NCBI GenBank assembly: GCA_015295835.1
Contig: DVEG01000003.1
Span: forward strand, 159,780-223,779
Source: Oscillatoriaceae cyanobacterium M7585_C2015_266
GTDB lineage: Bacteria; Cyanobacteriota; Cyanobacteriia; Cyanobacteriales; Oscillatoriaceae
Reading direction: 5' to 3'
Length of the DNA stretch: 64,000 nucleotides
Shown here: piece after piece, positions 7,969-17,485 of the stretch
Layout: each line of letters begins with the position of its first letter
Position numbering within the stretch: position 1 is the stretch's first letter
Made by a program: the position numbers and the translations under genes
The notes under the pieces: model-generated
Database searches by the model: none
What the model saw: the letters and a program-made list of their open reading frames with translations, nothing else
What the model was told of the DNA's origin: nothing

Positions 7969-8787
7969 CTAATCCCAGTCTGTTTTCTTTTTCTTCTTAT
8001 TGAGCCAATCATCTTCTGGTGGTTGTTCTGGTGTAATATCTTGAATCGGCTGCTCTGATACTAAATCTCGCACGGGCGGTTCAATCACCCGATATTCTGC
8101 ATCTGCAACTGATTTATTTGTTTCGGGGGTTGTTTCTGATTCTGACTCATCGACAGAGCGGTAGGTATATGAATATATTGTACCAGACCAAGAAATAGAT
8201 TTGGGTTCTTGTTTAATTTCGTAAATGGGGGCTTCATCTGAGACCTGGTTTTTTTCTTTTTCTTCCGACAAAAACTGGGGTTCTTTAGCCGTGCGCTCGC
8301 GTTCTTCTTGTTCCCATTCTTCATAAAATGAGTCATCATCTTCTTCTGGTTCTGAATATTTGTTTGCATAGTTAGTAGTTGCTTTTGAGCGTAGCGTTTC
8401 GTCAGCATCGTGGCTATACTCAGCACTCATTTCAGCTTGGGGAGGCTGTGAAATAGCTACAGAGTGAAAGCTCTGGCTTCTTAAATCCGCGTTTTTTGCT
8501 GCTTTCCATTGCGGGGTTGATTCCGAAGGGATTTGGCGCGGCATTGTGCGACGGCGCGCGGTTAATTCTTGTTCGAGCTGATAATTTGAGAGTTTGAACA
8601 AAGCAGAAATCAAAAAAGAAGTGAATACGCCAGAGACGAGAGCTAGGATCACCCATGCCGACAAAGGCAATGCCACTGATTGCATTCCTAAAAAAACCAA
8701 AGACAGGGAGGGCGATGCATTTTGGGCGGCAAAAATAGCCAGAAAAACAGCGATCGCAAACAGCAGCCAATTACGAATTTCAGACAC
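7969..8787 (-). CDS. LapA-domain (DUF1049) membrane protein with acidic disordered tail
   Basis: A 272-residue protein starting at a GTG. The N-terminal 65 residues hold two membrane helices (LLFAIAVFLAIFAAQNAS and WVILALVSGVFTSFLISALF) separated by a short loop, the arrangement of LapA/DUF1049 proteins. From about residue 75 to the end the sequence is polar, acidic and low in complexity (many Glu, Ser, Pro), ending in the basic-acidic KKKKKTDWD. Only the membrane part is conserved in such proteins; the tail probably lies in the cytosol and may bind partners. In enterobacteria LapA helps regulate lipopolysaccharide synthesis; the role in cyanobacteria is unknown. It follows ubiX by 60 bases. 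Confidence 0.75.
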   Translation of the reverse strand: MSEIRNWLLFAIAVFLAIFAAQNASPSLSLVFLGMQSVALPLSAWVILALVSGVFTSFLISALFKLSNYQLEQELTARRRTMPRQIPSESTPQWKAAKNADLRSQSFHSVAISQPPQAEMSAEYSHDADETLRSKATTNYANKYSEPEEDDDSFYEEWEQEERERTAKEPQFLSEEKEKNQVSDEAPIYEIKQEPKSISWSGTIYSYTYRSVDESESETTPETNKSVADAEYRVIEPPVRDLVSEQPIQDITPEQPPEDDWLNKKKKKTDWD

Positions 8788-8847
8788 TGCGATTCCTCCA
8801 GAGTAGGAGTTATATAAGAGAAAATTGAATTGAAAAAAAATAAAAAA

Positions 8848-9456
8848 TTAATGACCTTGCCACCGACTGATAGGAACACAATCGATATCCAGCTGATCTA
8901 GGGCGCGAGCCACCACAAAGTCCACCAAATCTTCTATGGTTTGAGGGTTGTGATACCAAGCGGGAATTGCCGGCACGATTCTAGCTCCTGCTTCTGCCAG
9001 CGCCGTCAAGTTGCGCAGGTGAATCAAACTAAAAGGAGTTTCGCGGGGCACCAATACCAGTTTACGTCCTTCTTTTAGTTGAACATCTGCAGCGCGTTCC
9101 AGCAAGTCGGAACTGAAACCAGAAGCCAATTTAGCCACAGTTGACATACTGCATGGTATAATGAGCATTCCCAAAGTGCGGAAGGAGCCGCTGGCAATAT
9201 TGGCTCCGACATCCTGCCAAGGGTGGCACCGCAACTTACCTGTAGTAATGCCGCCGGCTTGTTGGCGCCAGAATTTTTCTTGCAGCGTCGGCTCAGCGGG
9301 CATACGGATATTTTGCTCGGCTTGCCAAACCATATAAGTAGATTTAGAAGCGACGAGTTCAATGCTGTAGTCTGCTTCTAGCAAGAATTTAATGGCGCGC
9401 GAGGCTAAGATGAGGCCGGATGCCCCTGAGACGCCTAAGATCAGGGGACGTGTCAT
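8848..9456 (-). CDS. ubiX: Flavin prenyltransferase UbiX
   Basis: A 202-residue flavoprotein of the UbiX/Pad1 family. Motifs are the N-terminal PLILGVSGASGLILASRAIK phosphate loop, IIPCSMSTVAKLASGFSSDL in the middle, and KLVLVPRETPFSLIHLRN with the conserved Pro-Arg-Glu-Thr-Pro. UbiX prenylates reduced FMN to make the cofactor of UbiD decarboxylases, which act in quinone synthesis. The length is standard and it has no signal peptide. ubiD is not in the window. It sits between the RNase gene (85 bases upstream) and the LapA-like gene, all on the minus strand. Confidence 0.92.
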   Translation of the reverse strand: MTRPLILGVSGASGLILASRAIKFLLEADYSIELVASKSTYMVWQAEQNIRMPAEPTLQEKFWRQQAGGITTGKLRCHPWQDVGANIASGSFRTLGMLIIPCSMSTVAKLASGFSSDLLERAADVQLKEGRKLVLVPRETPFSLIHLRNLTALAEAGARIVPAIPAWYHNPQTIEDLVDFVVARALDQLDIDCVPISRWQGH

Positions 9457-9541
9457 GTGCTAAAAGTCCTTTTTGTGTCTTATATGCAGCAGTAAGCCAC
9501 CAAAAGTGACTTACTCCCATTAGATTGCTATCTCATTTGCT

Positions 9542-11884
9542 TCAATCTTCTAGATAAGGGCTGAAGGAAGAAGAAGGAGACAAAAGAGGAGGGAGAACAT
9601 CATCATCGCCATTAGTAGCTTCGCTGCCGCCACCGACAGCAACGAGATCAATTTGTTGACGGTAGTAATCGACACTTTTGACTTGGACTTCTACCCTGTC
9701 GCCGAGGCGATATTGCTTACGGTTTTTGCGCCCGACTAAAGTTTGCTGACGGGAGCGGTACTCGTACCAGTCATCTTTGAGGGAAGAAACGTGGACAAGC
9801 CCTTCGACGAGTAGTTCTTCGATTTCTACGAAGAAGCCGTAGGATTGGACGCCGGTAATCAGTCCAGAAAAAGTTTCTCCGGTGCGTTCTTTCATGGCGC
9901 CGGCTTTTTTCAGCCCTTCGAGATCATCTTCTGCTTCTTGGGCGACTCGTTCCCGCTCGCTTAAATGACTGACTATTGCAGTTAGTTGTTCTTCGAGTTC
10001 GTGCTGCACTTCTGGCGGCAGAACATTCCAGTTAATTTGCCCGTGTGAGCTGCTGTGACGTAGGTTAACGCTTTCTTTGGCACGGCTGGTGCGGCGCTCG
10101 CGCCCGTATTCAAATATTGCGTGCAAGACGCGTTGAATTAGCAAATCTGCATAGCGCTGTACAGGGGAGGTGCAGTGGGTATAGCCCGTCTCCAAAGCCA
10201 GACCAAAATGCGGTCCAGGGGTAGTACTGTAAGTTGCTGGTTTTAAAGTTTCTTGCATCAGATAAGTGAGAACGCGCTCTGAAGGGGTGCCAGCGAATTG
10301 TTGGGTAAAGCGCTGGTAATCTTGGGGGCGGACTTCTTCTGGGTTTTCTAACTCCAAGTTTACTCCCAGATTAGCGGCTAGTTTGAGGAATTCTTCCACG
10401 TCATCCATATCTGGTTTCGGCTGAATCCGATAGATGGCTGGTACGGAAAGTGCTCGCAAGTGAGCGGCGACGAGTTGATTAGCGAGGATGATGCATTCTG
10501 TAAGCATAGCGTGAGCGCGATTGGGGGGGGTTGCCACTGTCATTCCTAAATCCCCTTCGTCGTCGAATGGGCACAGAGGAATGCCATAATGGCTTTTTGG
10601 CAGGTTTAGTTGCGGCGCTCCTCGTTCCAGGCGTTTGGCTTTTAAGGTTTCAGCGAGCGCTGCCATTTGTTCAAGTAGGGGACTAAGTGCAGAATCTTCT
10701 GCTCGCTCTAGAATTGCTTCAGCTTCTTCGACACTAAGCTGGTGGTCAACTTTGATCACAGACGGTTGTATTTCGTATTCCAATATTTGCCCAGAGGCGT
10801 TTAGAGTTACGAGTACCGAAATTGCCAATCTTTCTTCACCTGGAAGCAGGGAACAGCGATTTGCACTCAGGGCTTCTGGTAGCATTGGGATTGTTGTTTC
10901 TCCCAGAAATATTGCATTGCCGCGCTTGCGGGCTTCTCTATCGAAGACTTCGTCAGCTGTGACGTAAGCGGTGACGTCGGAAATGTGAATTCCTAAGCGC
11001 CATTTTGAGCCGCGTTGTTTTTCCAGGGTTAGGGCGTGTTCGATACAGGGTTCTAGACTTATATCTGCGTCGATATCTTCTTTAGAAGAAAGGGTTTTGA
11101 AACTTGACTGGGTAGCGATCGCAATTGTCAATAGTTTGCGCAGATCCAGTCTTGTTTTCATGTCTGTTTTGCGCAACTGTTTAGACAAGTTTTTGAGGGC
11201 TTTTTGTACTGATTCCGGGAAGTTGCGAGGCAAGTCGTGCTTGCAGCAAACGATATCCAGGTCGTTTGCTTGTTCAGCATCGCTGCCCAATATCTGGACT
11301 ACTCGCCCCAGGGGTGGATTTGATCCCAATGGGTAGCGCAATATTTCCACATGCACTAGCGAATCTACTGCCTCTTCTAGCTTGCTCCCATTTGGCAGCA
11401 CGTCTATTTCAAATAATAGTCTGTCATCTAGTGGTAATGCTTTATATCCTGATGGACTTTCTTTTAAACGAGCTAAAACACTAGGATTAGCTCGCTCTAG
11501 AATCAGTTTCACCTCTCCTTCTGGGGAGCGGCGGCGGCTGCCTTCTTTGGTGATTTTGACTAAGACGCGATCGCCATTCCAAGCCGAACTGAGATTGCAT
11601 TCTCGGATGTAAATATCCTCTGCTCCTTCCTTTTCTTGAATCGCAAAACAAAATCCTTTGCTTGAGCAGCGGAGTTTAGCTTCAACCAATCCTTCTTCAA
11701 ACACCCGGCGATATTTACCGCGTTCTTTAACTAAAATGCCAATTCTCTCCAAAGCGTCTAAGACAATTTGCAATTTGCGCTGGCTGGCATTGTCATTACA
11801 ACCCAGTTTCTTCTCCAAGACTTTTGGCGCAACCAATTTGTCTTCTGTGAAGTTGGCAAGCAGTGTAGCGATTGAAAATTCCAT
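9542..11884 (-). CDS. Exoribonuclease of the RNase II/R family
   Basis: A 780-residue 3'-5' exoribonuclease. The order is an N-terminal helix-turn-helix/cold-shock-like part (about 1-200), the RNB catalytic domain with DADISLEPCIEHALTLEKQR, then WRLGIHISDVTAYV and DREARKRGNAIFL, and later TSPVQRYADLLIQRVLHAI. A C-terminal S1 domain follows (GETFSGLITGVQSYGFFVEI ... VHVSSLKDDWYEY). It degrades structured and unstructured RNA, and size and S1 placement fit RNase R. A longer frame starts from TTG at 11932, but ATG at 11884 (MEFSIATLL) with AAGGA upstream fits better. In cyanobacteria this is usually the only RNB enzyme. Confidence 0.9.
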   Translation of the reverse strand: MEFSIATLLANFTEDKLVAPKVLEKKLGCNDNASQRKLQIVLDALERIGILVKERGKYRRVFEEGLVEAKLRCSSKGFCFAIQEKEGAEDIYIRECNLSSAWNGDRVLVKITKEGSRRRSPEGEVKLILERANPSVLARLKESPSGYKALPLDDRLLFEIDVLPNGSKLEEAVDSLVHVEILRYPLGSNPPLGRVVQILGSDAEQANDLDIVCCKHDLPRNFPESVQKALKNLSKQLRKTDMKTRLDLRKLLTIAIATQSSFKTLSSKEDIDADISLEPCIEHALTLEKQRGSKWRLGIHISDVTAYVTADEVFDREARKRGNAIFLGETTIPMLPEALSANRCSLLPGEERLAISVLVTLNASGQILEYEIQPSVIKVDHQLSVEEAEAILERAEDSALSPLLEQMAALAETLKAKRLERGAPQLNLPKSHYGIPLCPFDDEGDLGMTVATPPNRAHAMLTECIILANQLVAAHLRALSVPAIYRIQPKPDMDDVEEFLKLAANLGVNLELENPEEVRPQDYQRFTQQFAGTPSERVLTYLMQETLKPATYSTTPGPHFGLALETGYTHCTSPVQRYADLLIQRVLHAIFEYGRERRTSRAKESVNLRHSSSHGQINWNVLPPEVQHELEEQLTAIVSHLSERERVAQEAEDDLEGLKKAGAMKERTGETFSGLITGVQSYGFFVEIEELLVEGLVHVSSLKDDWYEYRSRQQTLVGRKNRKQYRLGDRVEVQVKSVDYYRQQIDLVAVGGGSEATNGDDDVLPPLLSPSSSFSPYLED

Positions 11885-12442
11885 GTAGCGCTTAATCCTT
11901 ATTATTTCACTTTGATTCTTTTCCCGACGCAATCATTAAGTGCCTAAGCTGTCAGTTTGGTGCGACAATCGATGTTGCTAGAAAGTAGAACGTATATTTT
12001 TTACCTCTCTACTTTCACTTCTCGAACAGCGCGCCAGTCTGACTGCCGGCTGGCGCTGCGGTGCGTTTCTGCGCTCTGAGGAGCTTAGTTGTAGCGCCTG
12101 CGCTTTGCGCGCAACCTTGCAGTCTTGCGTGGGGTACATGGCAGCGGGTGGAGCGGCTCCATGCCGCGCCAGTGTAATCTTTTATTTTATTTATTTTAGT
12201 TTCAGTGCGCTCTCCTCGTCACATCATTTTTTTAGTAAAATATACATTAATCTAGAAGAAAAGTACCCAGTGATAGTATTAAGCGCTCTTTCTCTGGAAA
12301 AGGATTTCTCCTACTCCAGCCCCTACCTTAAGAGGGCAACAGCAACAGGTAAAGGAGAAAATCTCTGCAAGCAAATAGTTTTTAAACACAAGCGCGCCCT
12401 GATCATATTCATCTATCCTATAAACTTAATTTTGGAAATGCC
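11885..12442. other. Divergent intergenic region with several inverted repeats
   Basis: This region separates the RNase gene (minus) from the gene at 12443 (plus). Inverted repeats include AAAGTAGA (11982-11989) / TCTACTTT (12008-12015), GCGCCAG (12031-12037) / CTGGCGC (12050-12056), GTTG-GCGC/GCGC-CAAC around 12088-12115, and GGAGC/GCTCC around 12150-12160. The 12020-12170 part is much more G+C-rich than its surroundings. I see no gene; the plus-strand frame 12105-12485 runs into the true gene in another frame. Promoters for both genes and perhaps a small RNA lie here. Confidence 0.45.
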
Positions 12443-13339
12443 ATGTTTTCTCAATTTCGCAACCGTTATCCCACAGGCAGCTTAACTGCCGAACTAGTTA
12501 CCATTTATGAAGGCAAATATATCGTTCGCGCCTTGGTTGAAATTGAGGGAACTGTTAAGGCTTCAGCTCTGGCGGCAGCAGAAACTGTAGAAAAAGCTGA
12601 AGATCTCGCCCGCAGCCGAGTACTGGCTCTGTTGGAACTCTCCTCTGCACCAGAGGAGGCTTCCCCTCCTCGGACTAATTTTCAGCAAGTGGGTTCGTCG
12701 GCAGCAAAAACTTTTGTCTCTTCTTACCCTAGCACTTTGTCTGCAGAAACACCCTCCACTTGCGGGCAAATTTCCACAACTCCTACTAACTCGCCAACTT
12801 ACTCTACTCCATCTTACCTAACCTCTCACGAGGATTGGTTATCCTCTGGCGAAAATTCCTCTATCTGGGAAAACTATTCCCAGCCAAATACTGACTGGGA
12901 AACTCCGCCTTTTACGCAGGAATCGCCTACAAGCGATCACCTCAAAACTCACCTCCTCCCTGACTACAGTGCACCACTGCCCTTTGAAGAAGAACCCCCT
13001 GTCGCCAATGGTCCACTAGATTTGTCGGACGCGTTAATTAAAATCGACGATTTGCTAAAACGCCTAAACTGGAATGATGAAAAAGAACGCGAATACCTTA
13101 AGCGTACTTTCAACAAACCCGGACGCTCTTTCCTCGATCCGCCAGAGGTTGAGCAATTCTTGGAATATCTCAACCTGTTTGTGAATATGCTTGCTGAAGT
13201 TAAGCGTTTGGGTTGGAGTCCAGAGCAGGGAAAAAGTTACCTCCAGGACAATTATAAAAAATCTTCAAGCCGAGATTTAACATTAGAAGAGTTGCGGGAT
13301 TTTGTTCAATACCTGAAATCTCAACAGTCACCAAAATAA
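12443..13339 (+). CDS. Hypothetical protein with a duplicated helical module
   Basis: A 298-residue protein with three parts. Residues 1-70 look folded (FRNRYPTGSLTAELVTIYEG then an alternating helix of Ala/Glu), with an overall layout like small alpha/beta domains. Residues 70-185 are Ser/Thr/Pro-rich and probably disordered. Residues 185-298 contain the same module of about 45 residues twice, with pattern L-x-R-L-x-W-x-x-E-x(4)-YL-x(5)-K-x(2)-R-x-L-x(3)-E-(V/L)-x(2)-F-x(2)-YL. I do not know the function. The start ATG at 12443 has GGAA about nine bases upstream. It converges with clpP. Probably a conserved cyanobacterial protein. Confidence 0.75.
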   Translation: MFSQFRNRYPTGSLTAELVTIYEGKYIVRALVEIEGTVKASALAAAETVEKAEDLARSRVLALLELSSAPEEASPPRTNFQQVGSSAAKTFVSSYPSTLSAETPSTCGQISTTPTNSPTYSTPSYLTSHEDWLSSGENSSIWENYSQPNTDWETPPFTQESPTSDHLKTHLLPDYSAPLPFEEEPPVANGPLDLSDALIKIDDLLKRLNWNDEKEREYLKRTFNKPGRSFLDPPEVEQFLEYLNLFVNMLAEVKRLGWSPEQGKSYLQDNYKKSSSRDLTLEELRDFVQYLKSQQSPK

Positions 13340-13353
13340 GCTCAGGAAAAAAT

Positions 13354-13392
13354 AAAAAAAAAGGTAGAGACTTGCTTAATTATGTCTCTACC
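13354..13392 (-). terminator. Rho-independent terminator of clpP
   Basis: Perfect 9-base stem GGTAGAGAC (13363-13371) / GTCTCTACC (13384-13392). On the minus strand the hairpin is followed by nine T residues (A run 13354-13362). It lies 71 bases past the clpP stop and just past the stop of the convergent plus-strand gene. Confidence 0.9.
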
Positions 13393-13463
13393 AGTGCAAA
13401 ATACAGCAGCTATTGACGCGATTTTTCACCGCCACTGACTGCTGACTGCAAATAGCGGCAGTA

Positions 13464-14069
13464 TTAAGCTACGGCAACAGGACGCTTTGCGGAAGCTCGC
13501 CGATCAATTACCTGATCAATGAGTCCGTAGTTTTTCGCTTCCTCTGCCGACATGAAGAAATCGCGTTCTGTATCTTCAGCAATTTTCTCTAAAGGCTGAC
13601 CAGTATGGGCTGCTAAGTATTCGTTCAGACGTCGTTTGTGATACAATATCTCTTTGGCCTGAATTTCAATATCCGTCGCCTGCCCTTGTGCTCCGCCTAG
13701 GGGTTGGTGAATCATAATTCGAGAATGCGGCAAACTCATGCGCTTGCCTTTTGCCCCGGCGCTTAGTAGGAAAGCACCCATACTGGCAGCTAGCCCGACG
13801 CAAATTGTCGATACATCCGGGCGAATGTGGTTCATGGTGTCGAAAATTCCCATCCCTGCTGTCACAGAGCCACCAGGAGAGTTGATGTATAGGTAAATGT
13901 CTTTTTCTGGATCCTCAGCTTCGAGAAATAGTAATTGAGCGACTATCAAATTGGCCACATCGGAATCAATGGCTTGTCCCAGAAAAATTATGCGCTCGCG
14001 CAGGAGACGAGAGTATATGTCGAAAGCGCGTTCACCGCGACCGGATTGTTCGATAACTATAGGAATCAT
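13464..14069 (-). CDS. clpP: ATP-dependent Clp protease proteolytic subunit
   Basis: A serine protease of about 201 residues that forms the two-ring ClpP barrel and works with ClpC or ClpX. The catalytic triad is visible as Ser in [11 protein letters not shown], His in [10 protein letters not shown] and Asp in DTERDFFM (residues 96, 121 and 170 from the ATG used here). The ring-contact region [20 protein letters not shown] is typical. A GTG at 14090 would add seven residues, but family members begin [20 protein letters not shown], so ATG at 14069 is preferred. Cyanobacteria have several ClpP paralogues; this one keeps the complete triad. It is followed by a strong terminator. Confidence 0.93.
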   Translation of the reverse strand: MIPIVIEQSGRGERAFDIYSRLLRERIIFLGQAIDSDVANLIVAQLLFLEAEDPEKDIYLYINSPGGSVTAGMGIFDTMNHIRPDVSTICVGLAASMGAFLLSAGAKGKRMSLPHSRIMIHQPLGGAQGQATDIEIQAKEILYHKRRLNEYLAAHTGQPLEKIAEDTERDFFMSAEEAKNYGLIDQVIDRRASAKRPVAVA

Positions 14070-14227
14070 GCTTGGGCTGCCTATTGACACGATTTTTTAT
14101 TTATTATCACTGATGCACAGGGCGAGCGGGCAGGGAATTTTTCTTTCTCGCTAAAAACAATGGCGATCGCATCTGTAGTTGCGCTAGCAAGTAGGCTCAG
14201 CCGAGAAAAAAACCCTCCTCAACTTTC

Positions 14228-15331
14228 CTATATTACTTTTTTGTCTGTTACGCAATTAATTTTTGTTGCATCAGGCTGACGAGCGATCGCCCACAGACGC
14301 TCAAACTCATCTAAATATCTTGCTGCTATATCATAATTATCAATAATTAACGCATTTTCATTATTATTTTTATCAGCATTACTTGAAAAATTATACGAGC
14401 CCGTGATAACAATACGTTTGTCAATTACAAACACTTTGTGATGCAAATTTGCTGGATTGCTATCTTGCCGCACTGGCACACCCGCACAAAACAGCATTGG
14501 CAATTCGCTATACTGATTATCACTCCCCCTTTTTTCAAAAATTCCCTTTACATCTACTCCTGCTTTAGCACGACTGGCAACCGCGGTGCCAAGGTTGTCG
14601 TCGGTAAAAGAAAAAGTCATAAATCGAATATTGCTTTTAGCGCTTTCTATGACGGGTAGCAAATGACTGGCTACATTATCTTCTGGCGAAAATAAAACTT
14701 GTATAGGAGTTCCTCTAACTGTTACTTTTTGAGATTCTACAGTTGACGGTGTAGAAGTATCGAACTTTCCATCCCACCTTTCTTGAAATTGTTTTTCAAA
14801 AATCCTGGCAAGTTCTGGAGATTTGATTATAATGACATTATTATTGTTTTTTAATATATCATTTAAAGTGAGATTAGTAGAACCAGTCCAAACAATCTGA
14901 CTGTCAAAAATAAGATACTTATCGTGCATCAAAGCAGCTCTGTTGTCGGCTTTGATGGGTATGCCAGCTTGCTCCAATTCGGCAAGCTGCCCTCTATCCT
15001 TTTGTTTATCTGCTAACAGCCCGTGTTCGTCATCCGTTATCCATTTTACATCGACTCCCTGTTTTTTTGCGGCAATTAGGGCGTCGGCTACTGGTGAGAG
15101 ATTGAATTCAAAGGCAGCAATGTGAATACTGCGTTTGCTATTTTTAATATAAGAAATTAAAGATTGCACGATGGTGTTTTTATTTTGCCCTGGTTCGGTA
15201 AAGTAAACTTGCCACCATGGTTTTTCCAATAAACCACAGCTGCTCAAACCCCAGAGAAGTGTTACTGTTAGCAAAGCGAGCGCTACTATTTTACTGAAAT
15301 TGTTTATTTTTTCTGTTTTTTTCAAAAACAT
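14228..15331 (-). CDS. Phospholipase-D-like lipoprotein with two HKD motifs
   Basis: A 367-residue protein with a lipoprotein signal: hydrophobic helix at about 13-29, then lipobox LSSC with Cys32. Two phospholipase-D halves follow. The first HKD motif has His136, Lys138 and Asp143 (HDKYLIFD); the second has His297, Lys299 and Asp304 (HHKVFVID), each followed by TGSxN. The family cleaves phosphodiesters in phospholipids or nucleic acid. The closest architecture is the PLD-like nuclease/phosphatidylserine-synthase group, but the substrate cannot be read. Membrane-anchored, facing the periplasm or thylakoid lumen. It lies 45 bases downstream of the gene at 15377-15826. Confidence 0.85.
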   Translation of the reverse strand: MFLKKTEKINNFSKIVALALLTVTLLWGLSSCGLLEKPWWQVYFTEPGQNKNTIVQSLISYIKNSKRSIHIAAFEFNLSPVADALIAAKKQGVDVKWITDDEHGLLADKQKDRGQLAELEQAGIPIKADNRAALMHDKYLIFDSQIVWTGSTNLTLNDILKNNNNVIIIKSPELARIFEKQFQERWDGKFDTSTPSTVESQKVTVRGTPIQVLFSPEDNVASHLLPVIESAKSNIRFMTFSFTDDNLGTAVASRAKAGVDVKGIFEKRGSDNQYSELPMLFCAGVPVRQDSNPANLHHKVFVIDKRIVITGSYNFSSNADKNNNENALIIDNYDIAARYLDEFERLWAIARQPDATKINCVTDKKVI

Positions 15332-15376
15332 AATAAATCTGAAAATATAAATATTATTAAACTCTGGACGCTTATT

Positions 15377-15826
15377 TTAACAGTAGGTTTTTCCGTAAGT
15401 ACCTTCCACAAGCGAGCGCAGCTTAATAATCCACTCAGAAGGATTATTAGAGAATGATTCTCGCAAAAAAGCTTGCTGCTGTTCTCGGCTGGGGGGTTGA
15501 AAATTAGGGTAAATTAATTCTGCTAGATAGAGAATTTCCTCTAGAGCAGATGCTTTGTCTGGAGAGTTAATTTTTCCCTCTAAATTGCTTATCCAGTGGT
15601 TGACTTGGCGCATCAACCGACGGGCATTACCCAGTCTGAGGAGAGTGAAACTATCAGCAGTGGGCTCATCCATGCTGCTAGTTTGCGACACAATTAGTTC
15701 GGCGAGCGCGCTGCCCCACTTTATCAAAGTGTCGGCAGCAGCGTCATCAAGTTCTGATGTCAAGGTTTCATCATCTAGGAGGCTTTCAACCGCCTGATTT
15801 ATCCGTACTGTGAGGGCGTCTGTCAT
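15377..15826 (-). CDS. Hypothetical helical protein (149 aa)
   Basis: A mostly helical, acidic cytosolic protein of 149 residues; family not recognised. The N-terminal half (ESLLDDETLTSELDDAAADT) is strongly acidic and the C-terminus ends TYGKTYC. There is no signal or membrane segment. The sequence RLGNARRLMRQVNHWISNLEG in the middle looks like a conserved helix. It starts at an ATG and lies upstream of the PLD-like gene on the same strand, so the two may be co-transcribed. Divergent from the M16 peptidase gene. Confidence 0.65.
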   Translation of the reverse strand: MTDALTVRINQAVESLLDDETLTSELDDAAADTLIKWGSALAELIVSQTSSMDEPTADSFTLLRLGNARRLMRQVNHWISNLEGKINSPDKASALEEILYLAELIYPNFQPPSREQQQAFLRESFSNNPSEWIIKLRSLVEGTYGKTYC

Positions 15827-16171
15827 GAAAATGTGGCCAAAATTTGACAGTTATTTGTCGCTAACCTCTAAGAGGCTGTGGTAAAATTTTAAAATATAGA
15901 TTTGATATTTTAAACAGGAGGTAAACGCGGACACTCTTTTTTTAGAGGCGAGTGCAGAAATTACCAGGAGCAAAAATTTCATGCAATTTTAAATAAAAAT
16001 AAAATTGGCACGGGAAGAAAAACACATCCATTCTGAGTGGCAAAAAGTAGAGCGCAGATTTTGTCAAGTCCCAAAAACAAGAAAAATTCCAGTGCGGTAG
16101 ACTATAATATGTTCCATTAAATTTCGCTGCCGTAAAACGCTACCATTATTTAAGTCATATTTGATTAGAGT
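15827..16171. promoter_or_regulatory. Divergent promoter region of the hypothetical gene and the M16 pair
   Basis: A gene-free stretch of about 345 bases between divergent genes. A TATAAT hexamer at 16103-16108 (GACTATAATATG) lies 64 bases before the M16 start and is a likely -10 box for the plus strand; no good -35 is seen at 17 bases. An AGGAGGT string near 15917 is not followed by a start codon at a useful distance. Confidence 0.4.
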
Positions 16172-17452
16172 TTGAAAAACCAAACCTTGCCTAAAGTGCA
16201 GACTGGATCAGGGTTTCCAGCGAAAATTATTAAGTTGGAAAACGGACTAACAGTTATCCACCAACAAATAGTGGCCACACCAGTTGCCGTCGTAGATGTG
16301 TGGGTGAGAGCTGGCGCGTCGCGAGAGCCAGATATTTGGTCTGGCATGGCGCACTTTTTAGAACACATGATTTTCAAAGGTACGGAAAAGCAAGCTCCGG
16401 GCATGTTTGACCAAATTATTGAAAATCTCGGTGGAATGACTAATGCTGCTACCAGCCACGATTACGCTCATTTTTTCATCACGACGGCAGCGCAATACTT
16501 AGAACAGAGTTTGCCCCCGTTAGCAGACTTGCTATTGCATCCGATTATTCCAGAAGATGAATTCTTGCGGGAGCGAGACGTTGTAATCGAAGAAATCCGC
16601 CAAGCGGCAGACAATCCAGACTGGGTAGCTTTTCAAGCTCTGATAGAAATTGTATATCAGCAACACCCCTACGGACGCCCCGTACTGGGAACAGAGAAGT
16701 CTCTAATGCGGCGAGCGCCTAAAGAAATGCGACGCTTTCACGCCTGCTACTACCAGCCGGAAAATATGACAGTAGTGATTGTGGGAAATATAGAGCGGGA
16801 GAAAGCAATTTCGCTGGTAAGCGAAGCTTTTGACAGCTTTCCAGTTCCCGATTTTTGTCCCGAGTTGAAAATAGAAGCAGAACCGCCGATGATCGAGGTG
16901 CGTCGGCGAGAACTCTGTCTACCCAGGTTAGAATTGGCACGGCTGATGATGGCATGGGTGGGACCTGGCGTGGAGCAGTTGTCAGACGCCTATGGGTTAG
17001 ATTTGCTGTCGGTGTTGTTGGCAGAGGGGCGCTCTTCCCGATTGGTGAGGGAATTGCGAGAAGAGCGCAAATGGGTGCAAAACATTAGTTGTAATTTTTC
17101 ACTACAGCAGGAATCGAGTTTGTTTACAATTAGTGCCTGGTTGGAACCGCAATACCTGAAAGCGGTTGAGGAGCTGATTTGCGATCGCCTTTTGGCGCTG
17201 CAAGTTACTCCTGTCAGTGAGGCGGAAATCTCTCGCTGTAAGCGTTTGCTTTGCAATGACTATGCTTTTTCTACGGAAACACCGAGTCAACTTGCGGGTT
17301 TATACGGATACTATCATACGATTGCTTCTGCTGAAATGGCTGTCATCTACCCGGAAAAAATAATGTCTTTTCAGTCTGAAGACTTGCAAAGGATTGCTTC
17401 TCAATACCTTTCTCCTCACTATTATGCTGTTGTAAGCCTTAAGCCGATATAG
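16172..17452 (+). CDS. M16 family zinc peptidase, catalytically complete
   Basis: A 426-residue member of the M16B group (processing-peptidase-like). The inverted zinc motif HFLEH is at 61-65, and the distal Glu lies in RERDVVIEEIRQAADNPDW about 75 residues later. The C-terminal half has the usual non-catalytic M16 domain with an LVRELREERK-like block. It has no signal peptide, so it is cytosolic. The start is a TTG at 16172; no ATG is available upstream of the conserved NGLTVI strand. The next gene encodes a sister protein without the zinc site, as in two-subunit M16 peptidases. It probably degrades peptides such as presequences; the substrate is inferred. Confidence 0.88.
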   Translation: MKNQTLPKVQTGSGFPAKIIKLENGLTVIHQQIVATPVAVVDVWVRAGASREPDIWSGMAHFLEHMIFKGTEKQAPGMFDQIIENLGGMTNAATSHDYAHFFITTAAQYLEQSLPPLADLLLHPIIPEDEFLRERDVVIEEIRQAADNPDWVAFQALIEIVYQQHPYGRPVLGTEKSLMRRAPKEMRRFHACYYQPENMTVVIVGNIEREKAISLVSEAFDSFPVPDFCPELKIEAEPPMIEVRRRELCLPRLELARLMMAWVGPGVEQLSDAYGLDLLSVLLAEGRSSRLVRELREERKWVQNISCNFSLQQESSLFTISAWLEPQYLKAVEELICDRLLALQVTPVSEAEISRCKRLLCNDYAFSTETPSQLAGLYGYYHTIASAEMAVIYPEKIMSFQSEDLQRIASQYLSPHYYAVVSLKPI

Positions 17453-17485
17453 TCTTTTTGAGTAAAGCGCAGGCGTATAGATTAA

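Noticed and set aside
12105..12485. Plus-strand frame of 126 residues
   Set aside because: Ends inside the gene at 12443 in another frame and covers the hairpin-rich region; no coding signal.
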